DNA from: Hyphomonadaceae bacterium BL14
GTDB lineage: Bacteria; Pseudomonadota; Alphaproteobacteria; Caulobacterales; Maricaulaceae
Direction of reading: 5' to 3'
Length of the DNA: 64,000 nt
Assembly (NCBI GenBank): GCA_027627705.1
Contig: CP091242.1
Location: 2,220,677 to 2,284,676, forward strand
The position numbers and the translations under genes are program-made. A model generated the notes under the pieces. That model searched no databases, was not told the DNA's origin, and saw only the letters and a list, made by a program, of their open reading frames with translations. How positions within the stretch are numbered: position 1 is the stretch's first letter; each line of letters starts with the position of its first letter. Shown here piece after piece: positions 9,194-18,002 of this stretch.

Positions 9194-9444
9194 TGGACGA
9201 CGGGCTGACGCTCCGCACGCGCCCAGGCGCGCTCGTGCAGCACATAGGCAAAGGTCTGCACGACCGGCTCAATCAGACCGACCGCCAGAGCGGCCCGCCA
9301 GTCGCGGGTCAGGGCAAACACCACCGCCATCGCCACGATCATGTGGGTGAGGCCGTAGCTCAACGTCTTGAGCAGGCCGCGCCGGACCGCCGGCATGCGG
9401 GCAGGAGCGGATTGATAAAACAAAGCGCGGGCAAGGGCGGTCAT
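9139..9444 (-). CDS. DUF2061 family small membrane protein
   Basis: Starting at MTALARALFY (9444) this gives 101 residues. The core RRGLLKTLSYGLTHMIVAM followed by RDWRAALAVGLIEPVVQTFAYVLHERAW matches DUF2061, a two-helix membrane family found in many proteobacteria without known function. The open frame continues upstream to 9660, but that extension is not family-like. The C-terminal about 18 codons overlap the end of the convergent nuclease gene and form a charged tail. It is separated from rph by about 180 bases that carry a palindromic element. Confidence 0.72.
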   Translation of the reverse strand: MTALARALFYQSAPARMPAVRRGLLKTLSYGLTHMIVAMAVVFALTRDWRAALAVGLIEPVVQTFAYVLHERAWARAERQPVVHQGKDGSAPFGASHHGPR

Positions 9445-9583
9445 GGCGAACCTCTCAACTCGGTGAAGGATGAGAATGTATCGCAATTGCGGCCAGAACA
9501 AGCGCGAGCGCCCCATCGAGCCCATGAATAATAAGGATCGGTGCGATAGAGCTGCACTATGACAGCTGCGCCTGAGCCATGTC

Positions 9584-9629
9584 AGAGCGTTATCCGGGAA
9601 GCGGTTGCCGGCTTTCAGACTGCGCTCTA
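9584..9629. repeat. Palindromic TAGAGCG-family element at the rph stop codon
   Basis: AGAGCG at 9584-9589 pairs with CGCTCT at 9623-9628, enclosing a partly symmetric centre (GAAGCGGTTGCCGGCTTTC). The TAG stop of leftward rph (9627-9629) is inside the outer arm. The arrangement resembles the larger element at 19415-19583, with the centre recalling its AACCGG core. It may act as a 3' hairpin for rph transcripts. Confidence 0.55.
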
Positions 9630-10343
9630 GCCCTTCAGCACCTCGCTCTGGGCGGCACACAGCGAGGTCACGCCCCGGCGGGCCAGCGCAAACAGTGCGT
9701 CGAACTCGGCCTGGCTCATCGGCCGGTCTTCGGCCGTGGCCTGTACCTCGACCACGCCGCCCGCTGACGTCAGCACGAAATTGGCGTCGGTTTCGGCGAT
9801 GCGGTCTTCTTCATATTCCAGATCGAGGCGCGGCTCGCCCGCGATGATGCCCGCAGACACCGCGGCGAGCTGGGCGTGGACGGGATTGGCCTTGATCACC
9901 CCCTCCTCGACCAGCCAGAGACAGGCTGACTTCAGCGCCAGCCAGGCACCGGTAACCGAGGCGGTGCGCGTGCCGCCATCGGCCTGGAGCACGTCGCAGT
10001 CGATGAGAATCTGACGCTCGCCCAACGCCTTGAGATCGATGCAGGCGCGCAGCGAGCGCCCGATCAGGCGCTGGATTTCCTGGGTGCGGCCCGACGGTTT
10101 GCCCGAATTGACCTCACGGCGCGTACGCTGATGGGTGGCACGCGGCAGCATGGCGTACTCCGCCGTCACCCAGCCGCGCCCCTGACCGCGCAGCCAGGGC
10201 GGGGTCGCTTCGTCCACGCTGGCTGTGCACAGCACATGAGTGTCGCCCATCTTCACCAGGCATGAGCCTTCGGCATAGGGGCTGAAGCCCATCTCAAACC
10301 GGATCGGACGCAGGGCGTCGGGCTGGCGACCGTCAGGGCGCAT
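9627..10343 (-). CDS. rph: RNase PH
   Basis: This is a phosphate-dependent 3'-5' exoribonuclease that trims tRNA precursors. Family landmarks are [53 protein letters not shown] (split here as two adjoining motifs), the catalytic [18 protein letters not shown] region and [12 protein letters not shown]. Residue count is 238 from ATG 10343, the family norm; GGAG six bases upstream supports it over the TTG-led extension to 10355. It lies between two convergent-looking structures: the palindrome at its stop and the TonB receptor terminator just upstream, so it probably has its own promoter in the short gap at 10344-10390. Confidence 0.95.
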   Translation of the reverse strand: MRPDGRQPDALRPIRFEMGFSPYAEGSCLVKMGDTHVLCTASVDEATPPWLRGQGRGWVTAEYAMLPRATHQRTRREVNSGKPSGRTQEIQRLIGRSLRACIDLKALGERQILIDCDVLQADGGTRTASVTGAWLALKSACLWLVEEGVIKANPVHAQLAAVSAGIIAGEPRLDLEYEEDRIAETDANFVLTSAGGVVEVQATAEDRPMSQAEFDALFALARRGVTSLCAAQSEVLKG

Positions 10344-10392
10344 GGGAGTCTCCAAAGATTGCTTCAGGGGCGTTGGTAGCGGCGCACGCGCA

Positions 10393-10429
10393 CAAAGAAA
10401 AGCGGCGCCGGGCAGGTGCCCGGCGCCGC
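10393..10429 (-). terminator. Rho-independent terminator of the TonB receptor gene
   Basis: A perfect 12-bp stem (GCGGCGCCGGGC, 10402-10413, with its complement at 10418-10429) and an AGGT/ACCT loop is followed on the minus strand by TTTTCTTTG. It lies 30 bases past the receptor stop and in the correct orientation. Confidence 0.9.
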
Positions 10430-10458
10430 AAAGAGAGCAGGCTTGAACCTGACGCCGC

Positions 10459-13107
10459 CTAGAAGCGGGCGCGCAGGGTCACACCGTACGTGCGCGGCTG
10501 GTTCGCATAGGTCGAGAACGAACCCGGCTGCAGCGTCGTCGGGAAGCCCGCCGTGTAGTATTCGTCATTGTTCAGGTTGCGGCCCCACAGCAGCGCCTCG
10601 AGGCCGTTATTGAGGTTGACCCCAAGGCCCGCGTTAAAGGTGCCCACTTGCCGGGTGAGCGTACCGGGCAAGCTGTTGCCAAGGTTCGTTTCCGACTCAT
10701 ACTGGTAATCAGCCCGGACAAAGGCTTGGCCGTAACTGACATCGCGCGTGTACTGGAAGCCGAACGAGCCCGCGAATTCAGGAATGCCGGCGACGGCGAC
10801 ACCGGACAGATCACCTCTGCCATCCGGCACACCGTCGGCCAGATCCTCGGGGCTGCCCGAAACCACCGGGGCACCCGGGAAGTCGTCGAACTCGGCGTCC
10901 ATCCAGATGCCCGACACACTGAGGGTCAGGCCCGGGATCGCAGACGGGCTGATGGCGGCGTCAAATTCCACGCCCCGCGCGCTCTGCTCACCAGCGTTGA
11001 TGACCGCGAACCCGGCCCCCTGGAAGATCGAGGACTGGAAGTCCACAATCGTCTGGTCGAAGAATGCCACGTTCACGAAGCCCCAGTCGAACTGGCTTTT
11101 GACCCCGATCTCGAACGTCTCGGTGATTTCCGGACGCGCGAAGCGCTGGTTGCCCGCCACGCCAAGGGCCTCGGCGGTGTTGACGATGGTGGGCAGGCCG
11201 AGCGCGTTGTCGGCGGCAAGCTGGCCAGCCGCACGCAGGGCGGCCACGTCGGCCGAGGCCGGACGGGTGTCAGGCGTCAGGTTCCAGGACGACGCTTTGA
11301 AACCGCGGGCGAACGACGCATAGACATTGAAATTGTCCGTGAGCTCATAGGCCGCACGCAGCGTGTAAGGCCAGTCAGAGTCGTCGGTCCGCCCGTCTTC
11401 GACGGCGTTCGGGAACGGCGTCATGGCGCTCAGCGGCTGAAGGCCCTGCTGGAACAGGGTGAGCAGCGGGTTGGACAGCGGCGCGCCGCTGCTGGGGAAG
11501 GTAGTGGACGCCGCCTGGATCGCCGCAAACGCCGCCGGGTTGGCGGCTGCAAATGCGCCGACTTGAGCCGGATCGTTAGGATTGGCAACGCCGGCACCTT
11601 GCAGCAGCAAGCCGAAGCCAACCTGAACGAGGTTCAGGTCAGAGAACGGGTTGTTGCGCACAACATTGGTGAAGTCGACCTCTTTCTCGCTCTGGAAATA
11701 GGCGAGGCCGGCCGTCAGCGTCAGGCGCTCGGTGACATCGAAATCAACCTGACCGAACAGCTGCATCTGGCGGTCAGATTGCTCCGCTGTGAAGCGCGTG
11801 CCGCGGCCGGCGCCATAGAACGTGCCGGCGGGGAAGCCGGTCGCCGCCTCGAGCGCGGTGATGGTGCTGGTCGCCGGGTTGGGAATAACCACGCCCGGCG
11901 CGATGGTGATGGTGCCGGTCGCCGTGAGCAGATCCACATAGGGCCGTGCGTCCGCGCCATAGATGCGCGAATCGGTCACTGTCATGTCTTCGTCGGAGAA
12001 GAACGCGCCGAGCAGGAAGAAGGCGCGATTATTCCAGTCACCGGTCAGACGGAATTCCTGGGTGAAGGTCTCCACGTCCAGACCGCGGGTGTTTTCACCA
12101 AGCAGCGCAAGCGTGGTGAAATCGCCTTCGAAGTCGACGAAGTCGTCGTAGATCCGGTAAGCGGTGATCGAGCTGAGCGCCAGATTATCGCTCAGATTCC
12201 AGTCGGCCTGAAGCGATATGCCGGCGTTCTGGATCTTGTTCTCGTTCGCGAAATCACTCGCGATCTGATACTCGAATCCGGCTCCGGCCGACGTCTGGCC
12301 GCCCAGCAGGTTGCGGATCAGCGGTGCCGTGACGCCGTCGATCACCCGGTCGGTGCCGCAGCAACGCTCGTCCAATTCATCCCAGTCGGCAATGAGACGG
12401 AACGAGAGATTATTGGTGGGCGTAAACAGGGCCTGGCCACGCAAGGCCCAGCGGTTGCGGTCATTGAAGTCGCCGCCGGTTCCGAGATTTTCGTAATACC
12501 CGCTGCGGGTATTGCTGCTGCCCGACAGGGAGAAGGCAAGGTTTTCAGTGAGCGGCCCGGTGACCGAGCCCCTGACGATGCGCTGGTTCAAATTGCCCAA
12601 CGTCACCTCGAGGGTGGAGCCAACCTCGAACTGGGGCTCCTGGGTGACGATGCTCACCACGCCAGCCGTGGCGTTTTTCCCGAACAGGGTCGATTGCGGG
12701 CCACGCAGGACTTCGACGCGCTCAATGCCCATCAGGTCGGACAGGGCCGAGCCGGCGCGCGGGCGGAAGACACCATCAATGTAAACGGCAACCGACGGCT
12801 CGATGCCGGGATTGTTCGCCCCATTGCCCTGGCCGCGAATGATGAAGGTCGTATTCGAGCTGCGCTCGAGCTGGCTGACCCGCAGGGACGGAATGACGGA
12901 TTGAAGGTCGAGCGCATCCACGATCTGTGCGTTCTGGATTGTCTCGGCCTGCACCACGGTCACCGCGATAGGCACTTCCTGCAAGGTCTGTTCGCGCTTT
13001 TGCGCGGTCACTGTGATGACATCGACCTGCGCTTGGGCGGCAGTGGTGACGAGTCCAGCGGCCAGTGCGGTTGCGCCAAGCGCGGCCGCTTTGGTAAATC
13101 GGTTCAT
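10459..13107 (-). CDS. TonB-dependent outer membrane receptor
   Basis: The 882-residue precursor has a signal peptide (to about residue 26, AAQAQ), then a TonB-box-like start [22 protein letters not shown], a plug domain with [20 protein letters not shown], and a 22-strand-type barrel ending in the outer-membrane signature VTLRARF with terminal Phe. The VTAQKREQ type is abundant in Caulobacterales, sphingomonads and relatives and usually imports sugars, siderophores or plant compounds; the ligand cannot be told. ATG 13107 is preceded by GGAGG at 8 bases and is preferred over 13143. It is monocistronic: a strong terminator follows and about 210 non-coding bases precede it. The nearby PQQ dehydrogenase hints at organic-carbon uptake, an inference only. 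Confidence 0.93.
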   Translation of the reverse strand: MNRFTKAAALGATALAAGLVTTAAQAQVDVITVTAQKREQTLQEVPIAVTVVQAETIQNAQIVDALDLQSVIPSLRVSQLERSSNTTFIIRGQGNGANNPGIEPSVAVYIDGVFRPRAGSALSDLMGIERVEVLRGPQSTLFGKNATAGVVSIVTQEPQFEVGSTLEVTLGNLNQRIVRGSVTGPLTENLAFSLSGSSNTRSGYYENLGTGGDFNDRNRWALRGQALFTPTNNLSFRLIADWDELDERCCGTDRVIDGVTAPLIRNLLGGQTSAGAGFEYQIASDFANENKIQNAGISLQADWNLSDNLALSSITAYRIYDDFVDFEGDFTTLALLGENTRGLDVETFTQEFRLTGDWNNRAFFLLGAFFSDEDMTVTDSRIYGADARPYVDLLTATGTITIAPGVVIPNPATSTITALEAATGFPAGTFYGAGRGTRFTAEQSDRQMQLFGQVDFDVTERLTLTAGLAYFQSEKEVDFTNVVRNNPFSDLNLVQVGFGLLLQGAGVANPNDPAQVGAFAAANPAAFAAIQAASTTFPSSGAPLSNPLLTLFQQGLQPLSAMTPFPNAVEDGRTDDSDWPYTLRAAYELTDNFNVYASFARGFKASSWNLTPDTRPASADVAALRAAGQLAADNALGLPTIVNTAEALGVAGNQRFARPEITETFEIGVKSQFDWGFVNVAFFDQTIVDFQSSIFQGAGFAVINAGEQSARGVEFDAAISPSAIPGLTLSVSGIWMDAEFDDFPGAPVVSGSPEDLADGVPDGRGDLSGVAVAGIPEFAGSFGFQYTRDVSYGQAFVRADYQYESETNLGNSLPGTLTRQVGTFNAGLGVNLNNGLEALLWGRNLNNDEYYTAGFPTTLQPGSFSTYANQPRTYGVTLRARF

Positions 13108-13190
13108 TCGGGCTTCCTCCCCCTGATGATGATGACGGGGCAACCGTGGGCCGGTTGTTCTCCCGCACGCTGCAAACCCTAAGCGGGCTT

Positions 13191-13207
13191 TACATCATTG
13201 TCATGTA
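13191..13207. promoter_or_regulatory. Inverted repeat TACAT-N7-ATGTA upstream of the TonB receptor
   Basis: In the gap of about 210 bases before the receptor start there is a 5-bp inverted repeat, TACAT at 13191-13195 and ATGTA at 13203-13207, about 85 bases from the ATG. It could be an operator for a regulator of the receptor; arms this short can arise by chance. No clear -35/-10 pair was identified next to it. Confidence 0.3.
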
Positions 13208-13318
13208 CTGATCTTGGGTGCCCGCCCTGCACCGTGCACGCCCCGCCATGACCGTGGCGCAAAGGCCACAGCCCGTCCGCGCGCCGTCCACAGCTGTTAA
13301 CCTTCAGGAAAGGCACGG

Positions 13319-13756
13319 CTAGCGGCGGCGGGCCAGCGCGGCATAGATGAAACCGGACAGGCAGCCCAGCCCCGCCTGGACGCCCTGACCGGCCAGGCTG
13401 CGGGCACCGGCGATGGGCTGGATGCCGAAAAAAACCGGCTCCATGGCCGCCAGCATCACGGCCATGGCGATCAGCCCGGCACCGCCATAGACGATGAAGC
13501 GTGGCAAGGGCGAAAACCGGACCACCAGACCACCCGCCAGAAAAGCGGCGGCAAAGGCGATGGCAATGAGCGCGCCATAGATCGGTGCCAGACCCGCCAG
13601 ATCCGCTGCGATCATGCCCAGCGCGTCACCGCTGGTGACCGGAGCGCCCACATCGGCCAGCGCCCCGAGCACAAATCCCGTCTGGACTGCGGTTCCGGCC
13701 AGCGCCATGAACACGACAGCGGCCAGCCAGGCGGCGGCAATACGGATAACGCCCAT
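13319..13756 (-). CDS. Uncharacterised four-helix inner membrane protein
   Basis: Translation from ATG 13756 gives 145 residues with about four hydrophobic segments (residues 5-27, 45-70, 78-100 and 115-140), Gly/Ala-rich, with GVQAGLGCLSGFIYAALARRR at the C-terminus. No family is recognised. A GGGGAGA element about 10 bases upstream favours this start; the open frame runs on to 14368 but that part lies antisense to the PQQ dehydrogenase gene and is not credible. The gene is divergent from the dehydrogenase, with about 145 bases between starts. Confidence 0.65.
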   Translation of the reverse strand: MGVIRIAAAWLAAVVFMALAGTAVQTGFVLGALADVGAPVTSGDALGMIAADLAGLAPIYGALIAIAFAAAFLAGGLVVRFSPLPRFIVYGGAGLIAMAVMLAAMEPVFFGIQPIAGARSLAGQGVQAGLGCLSGFIYAALARRR

Positions 13757-13900
13757 GGCGACGGTCTCCCCCGAAAATGGCGCGAACGGCACGTGCGCGC
13801 GCAGCCGAGCCGGTCTATGTTGGACCAGATGACACGAAAACGGAATGCGTTGGCGCGCTGAACGTGCGCGTGCCGTGCTCAATTGCCCGGGAGGCCTGCC

Positions 13901-15019
13901 ATGATGAGATTGTCCTGCGCCCTGAAGGCCGGCGCGCTGGCCCTGATTGCGGGTGCCTGTTCTCAGCCCGCCCCGGACCCGGCCCCGTCTGCGGACCCAA
14001 ACAGCTATCAGGTCGAGGTCTTTGCCCAAGGCCTGGATTTCCCGTGGGGGCTCGCCTTCCTGCCTGACGGTCGGCGTCTGGTGACCGAACGCAATGGCGC
14101 GATTCGTCTGGTCACGGCGGACGGGGCTGTGTCGGCCGATCCTGTCACAGGCGGCCCTGAGGACGCGTTTTCGGGCGGACAAGGCGGACTGCTGGACATC
14201 GTGCTGGCGCCGGATTTCGCGCAGAGCCAGATCATCTATCTCAGCTATTCGGCCGGAACCGGCACCGCCAATCATACCGCCCTCTACCGCGCCCGGTTTG
14301 ACGGCACGGCCCTTGTCGGGGGCGAAACCATTTTCCGCGCCGTGCCGGACCGGTCTACCGAGCATCACTATGGCGGGCGGCTGGCGTTTCTGCCGGATGG
14401 GAGCCTGATCCTGACCCTGGGCGACGGTTTCGCCTACCGCGAGCGTGCCCAGTCACGCGATGATCATCTGGGCGTGATCGTGCGGCTGGCGGCCGATGGA
14501 TCGGCGCCGCCCGACAATCCCTTCTTCGCGGACGGCGGACCCGCCGCGTTCGTCTACAGCTATGGCCACCGCAATGTGCAGGGCATCGCGCATGACCCTG
14601 AGACGGGCCGCCTCTGGTCCCATGAGCACGGACCGCAGGGCGGCGATGAACTCAATCTGGTCGAGCCCGGCGTGAATTATGGCTGGCCGATTGTCAGCCA
14701 GGGCATCGACTATACCGGCGCACAGATCACCCCGTTCAGCAGCCTGCAAGGGTTCGCCGAGCCGGCACATGTCTGGACCCCGTCCATCGCGCCCTCGGGA
14801 CTCGCGCTGCATCAGGGGGATATCTACGTGACGGCGCTGGCCGGACGGGCCCTGCACCGGCTGGAAATTGATGACAATGGTGCCGTGGTGCGCGAGACGC
14901 GTTTGCTGGCTGAGCGCGACGAACGGCTGCGCCATGTGCTGAGCGGTCCGGACGGGGCGCTGTGGGTTCTGACGGATGCCCCTGACGGCGCTATCCTCAG
15001 GGTGCGCCTGAGCGAATAG
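13901..15019 (+). CDS. PQQ-dependent sugar dehydrogenase (YliI/soluble GDH family), lipoprotein
   Basis: This is a six-bladed beta-propeller aldose dehydrogenase of the YliI/GdhB type. Landmarks are GLDFPWGLAFLPDGRRLVTERNG split over blade one, GGQGGLLDIVLAPDF, the YGGRLAFLPDGSLILTLGDG segment, SYGHRNVQGIAHDPETGRLW and HEHGPQGGDELN, which holds the calcium/PQQ-contact residues. MMRLSCAL at 13901 starts a lipoprotein signal with lipobox LIAGAC (Cys near residue 20), so the protein is probably anchored facing the periplasm, oxidising sugars and passing electrons to the respiratory chain. PQQ-synthesis genes are not in the window, so PQQ may come from elsewhere or from the environment. Confidence 0.9.
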   Translation: MMRLSCALKAGALALIAGACSQPAPDPAPSADPNSYQVEVFAQGLDFPWGLAFLPDGRRLVTERNGAIRLVTADGAVSADPVTGGPEDAFSGGQGGLLDIVLAPDFAQSQIIYLSYSAGTGTANHTALYRARFDGTALVGGETIFRAVPDRSTEHHYGGRLAFLPDGSLILTLGDGFAYRERAQSRDDHLGVIVRLAADGSAPPDNPFFADGGPAAFVYSYGHRNVQGIAHDPETGRLWSHEHGPQGGDELNLVEPGVNYGWPIVSQGIDYTGAQITPFSSLQGFAEPAHVWTPSIAPSGLALHQGDIYVTALAGRALHRLEIDDNGAVVRETRLLAERDERLRHVLSGPDGALWVLTDAPDGAILRVRLSE

Positions 15020-15119
15020 ACTGCGCGCGAGGACTGACTGGCGTTTCATTCGTGAAAGGTGTTCACTTCCGTTCCTGACGACTCGCCAGCTCAAGGCGGG
15101 CGCAAGGGGGAGGACATTG

Positions 15120-16388
15120 ATGCTCAATAGGATCCTGATTGGCGCGCTGGCACTGGTACTGGCCGCCGTCATCGCCGGCACCGGCTGGTATTACCGGCCC
15201 TGGTCGCCCTATTCGCCTGCCAGCATTCGGGCCATGGACGATCCGGATGCCTATCCGCAGACCTTCCAGCGCCTGGACTCCATCCTGCCCTCGCGCCCCA
15301 TCGCGGCGACAGCGCCTGCGCCCTTGCCGCGCGCCGTCACGCCGCTTGAGGTGTCCTATGCGTGGATGGGCGAAGAAAAACGCCTCGAGACCTATCTCGA
15401 AGAAGCCGGCGTCATCGGCCTGACAGTGTTGCATGACGGGGTCGTCACGGCGCAGGAATTCCGCCTGGGTGCCGATTCCGGGACGCGCTTCACCTCCTGG
15501 TCGGTGGCCAAAACCGTTGTCGCCGTACTGATCGCCAAGGCGATGGAGGACGGGCTGATCGACAGCCTTGATGATCCGGCTGGTCAGTACGCGCCGCAAT
15601 TTGCCGGAACCGATTATGGCGCGGTGAGCCTGCGCCACTTGCTGATGATGTCGGCGGGAGTGGATTTCAACGAGGAGTACTCGCCCGAGCGGCCGTCCGA
15701 CGTGCGCCCGCTTTTTTTCAATGCCTTCATTCTGGGGCGCAATGTGGATGCGATGGTCGGCGAGATCGCCAGCAATCGCGCGCCCGGCGAGGACATGCAT
15801 TATGTCAGCCCCAACTCCCATGTGCTGTCTGCGGTGGTGCGCGCGGTGTATCGCGCGCCGCTGGCTGAGATCGTCGAGCGCGAACTGTGGGCACCGCTGG
15901 GCATGACGGGTGAGGCCAGCTGGCTGCAGAACCTGGCCGGGGATCGTGGCGTGCCCATCGGCTATTGCTGCCTGCAGGCGACCAGCGAGGACTATGCCCG
16001 CTTCGGCCAGTTCCTGTTGCAGAACGGGATGTGGAACGGGGCGCGCATGCTGTCAGAAGGCTTTGTGGAGAGGGCGAGCACGCCCAATACGCCCTTTCAG
16101 GAGCCGGGGGCGACGCCCTATCCCGGCCGGGGCTATGGCCTGCATGTCTGGGTGCCCGAAGACCATGACGGGGAGTTCTATGCGGCGGGCGTGTTCGGCC
16201 AGTATATCTGGGTCGACCGGCGGCGCGGCGTGGTGATCGCGATGAATGCCGGCGATCCGGGTTTCGCTGAGCGGTATTTTGAGTCCGCCGCGGTGTTTCG
16301 GGCGATCGCGGAGCATGTCTCTCCGCTGGTGCCTCGGACCGGTCTTGCATCCGTTGATGATGACGGCGAAGGCGGGATCGAGCCGTGA
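15120..16388 (+). CDS. Membrane-anchored serine hydrolase, class C beta-lactamase fold
   Basis: An N-terminal membrane span (residues 2-26) is followed by a beta-lactamase/PBP-like hydrolase domain with the nucleophile motif SWSVAKT (SxxK) near residue 126, a YxN-like YVSPNSH motif in place of the second box, and a late HVWVPEDHDGEFYAAGVFGQ region corresponding to the third box. Such proteins are esterases, peptidases or 6-aminohexanoate-dimer-hydrolase relatives more often than drug-resistance enzymes. TTG at 15117 and ATG at 15120 are adjacent; GGGGGAGG just before supports this position. The stop overlaps the GTG start of the GMC oxidoreductase gene, so the two are co-translated. Confidence 0.85.
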   Translation: MLNRILIGALALVLAAVIAGTGWYYRPWSPYSPASIRAMDDPDAYPQTFQRLDSILPSRPIAATAPAPLPRAVTPLEVSYAWMGEEKRLETYLEEAGVIGLTVLHDGVVTAQEFRLGADSGTRFTSWSVAKTVVAVLIAKAMEDGLIDSLDDPAGQYAPQFAGTDYGAVSLRHLLMMSAGVDFNEEYSPERPSDVRPLFFNAFILGRNVDAMVGEIASNRAPGEDMHYVSPNSHVLSAVVRAVYRAPLAEIVERELWAPLGMTGEASWLQNLAGDRGVPIGYCCLQATSEDYARFGQFLLQNGMWNGARMLSEGFVERASTPNTPFQEPGATPYPGRGYGLHVWVPEDHDGEFYAAGVFGQYIWVDRRRGVVIAMNAGDPGFAERYFESAAVFRAIAEHVSPLVPRTGLASVDDDGEGGIEP

Positions 16389-17986
16389 GCGCGGTCCATG
16401 ACTACATCATCGCCGGCGCAGGCTCGGCGGGATGCGTGCTGGCCAACCGCCTGTCCGCAGACCCTTCGGTCACGGTCTGCCTGATCGAGGCCGGCGGCAG
16501 CGACAACAAGGCGGTCATCAGAACGCCCATGCTGCTGCAGTTTGCGATCACTCAGGAATCCATCAACTGGAATTACTGGACGCAGCCTCAGCGCCACCTT
16601 CACGACCGCAAGCTTTACTGGCCGCGAGGCAAGGCGCTGGGCGGGTCCTCTTCCATCAATGCCATGCACTACATGCGCGGCGCGCTGGAGAATTACGACG
16701 AATGGGAGCGGGCCTACGGGGCTGAGGGCTGGGGCCGGGAGGCGGCGCTGGAAGCGTTCAAGCGCGTCGAGCACAACGAGAACCATGGCGAACCCTGGCA
16801 CGGCCAGGGCGGACCACTGAATGTCAAGACCATTTCACCGCTCAACCCGTTGACCCAGCGCTATTTCGAGGCCTGCCGCCGGCGTCAGATTCCCGAAAAT
16901 CCCGACCATAATGGCGCGGCCCAGGAGGGGTTCGGCCCCTATCAGGTCACCCAGAAGGGTGCCAAGCGCTGCTCGGCGGCGGACGCCTTCCTCAAACCTG
17001 TGCTTGGCCGGCCCAATCTGACGGTAATCACCGGCGCGCTGGCCCGGCGCATCCTGGTGGAAAACGGCCGCGCCGCGGGTGTGGAAATCGAGGTGGAGGG
17101 TGAGGTTCGCATTATCGAGGCCGCCCGCGAGGTGATCGCGTCCGGAGGCGCGGTCAATTCGCCCCAGCTCCTGATGCTGTCAGGGATAGGTCCGTCCGAT
17201 CATTTACGCGAGCACGGCATTTCTGTCGAAGCCGATGTCCCGGGTGTGGGTGCCAATCTGCAGGACCATCTCGACATCATGGCCCGGGCCTCGACCAAGA
17301 TGGCGACATCGATCGGATACTCCTGGCGCAAATTCCCGGCGACGGCGCGCGATGTGCTTCAGTGGGCGCTGACGGGCACAGGAAAGTTCACCGTCAATCC
17401 GGTGCAGGGCTGCGGGTTTGTGAAATCCAGCCGGGCGCAGGATTTGCCTGACATCCAGCTGGTCTTTATCCCGGCGCGGGGCAGCCCCCACGGGCGCGAG
17501 ACCATGACCGGGCATGGCATGATGGTTCACGCCTGCCACCTTTATCCGCAAAGCCGCGGCCAGCTTCGTCTTGCCAGCGCCGATCCGCGCGATCCCGTCC
17601 TGATAGATCCCAACTACATGGATCACGAGGAGGATGTGGAAGTGATGACCGATTGCCTGGAAATCGCCCGCGATATCCTGTTGAGCGACGCCTTTGACGG
17701 TGAGTTCCAGGAACTGGAATTGCCCTCCGCCGCCAACGGCACACGCGCGCAGCTGCTTGATCATGTGCGGGCGAACGCCGAAACGCTCTACCATCCCACG
17801 TCGTCGTGCGCGATGGGAACAGGCGAGCTGGCCGTCACCGACCCCCAGTGCCGGGTGCGAGGAGTCGAAGGGCTGCGGGTGGTGGACGCGTCTGTCATGC
17901 CCCGCGTGGTGGGCGGCAATACCAACGCGCCGACCATGATGATCGCCACCCGTGCTGCCGATATGATCCTGGCCGACCACAGCTGA
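16385..17986 (+). CDS. GMC family FAD-dependent alcohol/choline oxidoreductase
   Basis: This 533-residue flavoprotein has the dinucleotide-binding GAGSAGCVLANRLS at the N-terminus, the GMC signature GGSSSINAMHYMRG near residue 80, the second signature AVNSPQLLMLSGIGP near residue 260, and the C-terminal active-site HPTSSCAMG and NTNAPTMMIATRAADMI. It oxidises an alcohol to an aldehyde; choline dehydrogenase and alkyl or aromatic alcohol dehydrogenases are close relatives. GTG at 16385 overlaps the preceding stop as GTGA. The aldehyde dehydrogenase that follows after 16 bases would take the product to an acid, so a two-step alcohol oxidation is likely. Confidence 0.92.
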   Translation: MSAVHDYIIAGAGSAGCVLANRLSADPSVTVCLIEAGGSDNKAVIRTPMLLQFAITQESINWNYWTQPQRHLHDRKLYWPRGKALGGSSSINAMHYMRGALENYDEWERAYGAEGWGREAALEAFKRVEHNENHGEPWHGQGGPLNVKTISPLNPLTQRYFEACRRRQIPENPDHNGAAQEGFGPYQVTQKGAKRCSAADAFLKPVLGRPNLTVITGALARRILVENGRAAGVEIEVEGEVRIIEAAREVIASGGAVNSPQLLMLSGIGPSDHLREHGISVEADVPGVGANLQDHLDIMARASTKMATSIGYSWRKFPATARDVLQWALTGTGKFTVNPVQGCGFVKSSRAQDLPDIQLVFIPARGSPHGRETMTGHGMMVHACHLYPQSRGQLRLASADPRDPVLIDPNYMDHEEDVEVMTDCLEIARDILLSDAFDGEFQELELPSAANGTRAQLLDHVRANAETLYHPTSSCAMGTGELAVTDPQCRVRGVEGLRVVDASVMPRVVGGNTNAPTMMIATRAADMILADHS

Positions 17987-18002
17987 AACAGGGACCACAC
18001 CC

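Noticed and set aside
10648..13182. 844-residue plus-strand ORF opposite the TonB receptor
   Set aside because: It is antisense to a complete receptor with signal peptide and plug domain, and its composition is His/Arg/Gln-rich as in other GC-rich shadow frames.
15036..15055. Small hairpin TTTCA-TTCG-TGAAA before the serine hydrolase gene
   Set aside because: The 5-bp AT-rich stem is short, has no T-run or promoter context, and could arise by chance.
15117..16388. Beta-lactam resistance gene
   Set aside because: The SWSVAKT motif is present, but the second and third boxes differ from true class C enzymes and the gene is coupled to a GMC oxidoreductase; an esterase or peptidase is more likely.
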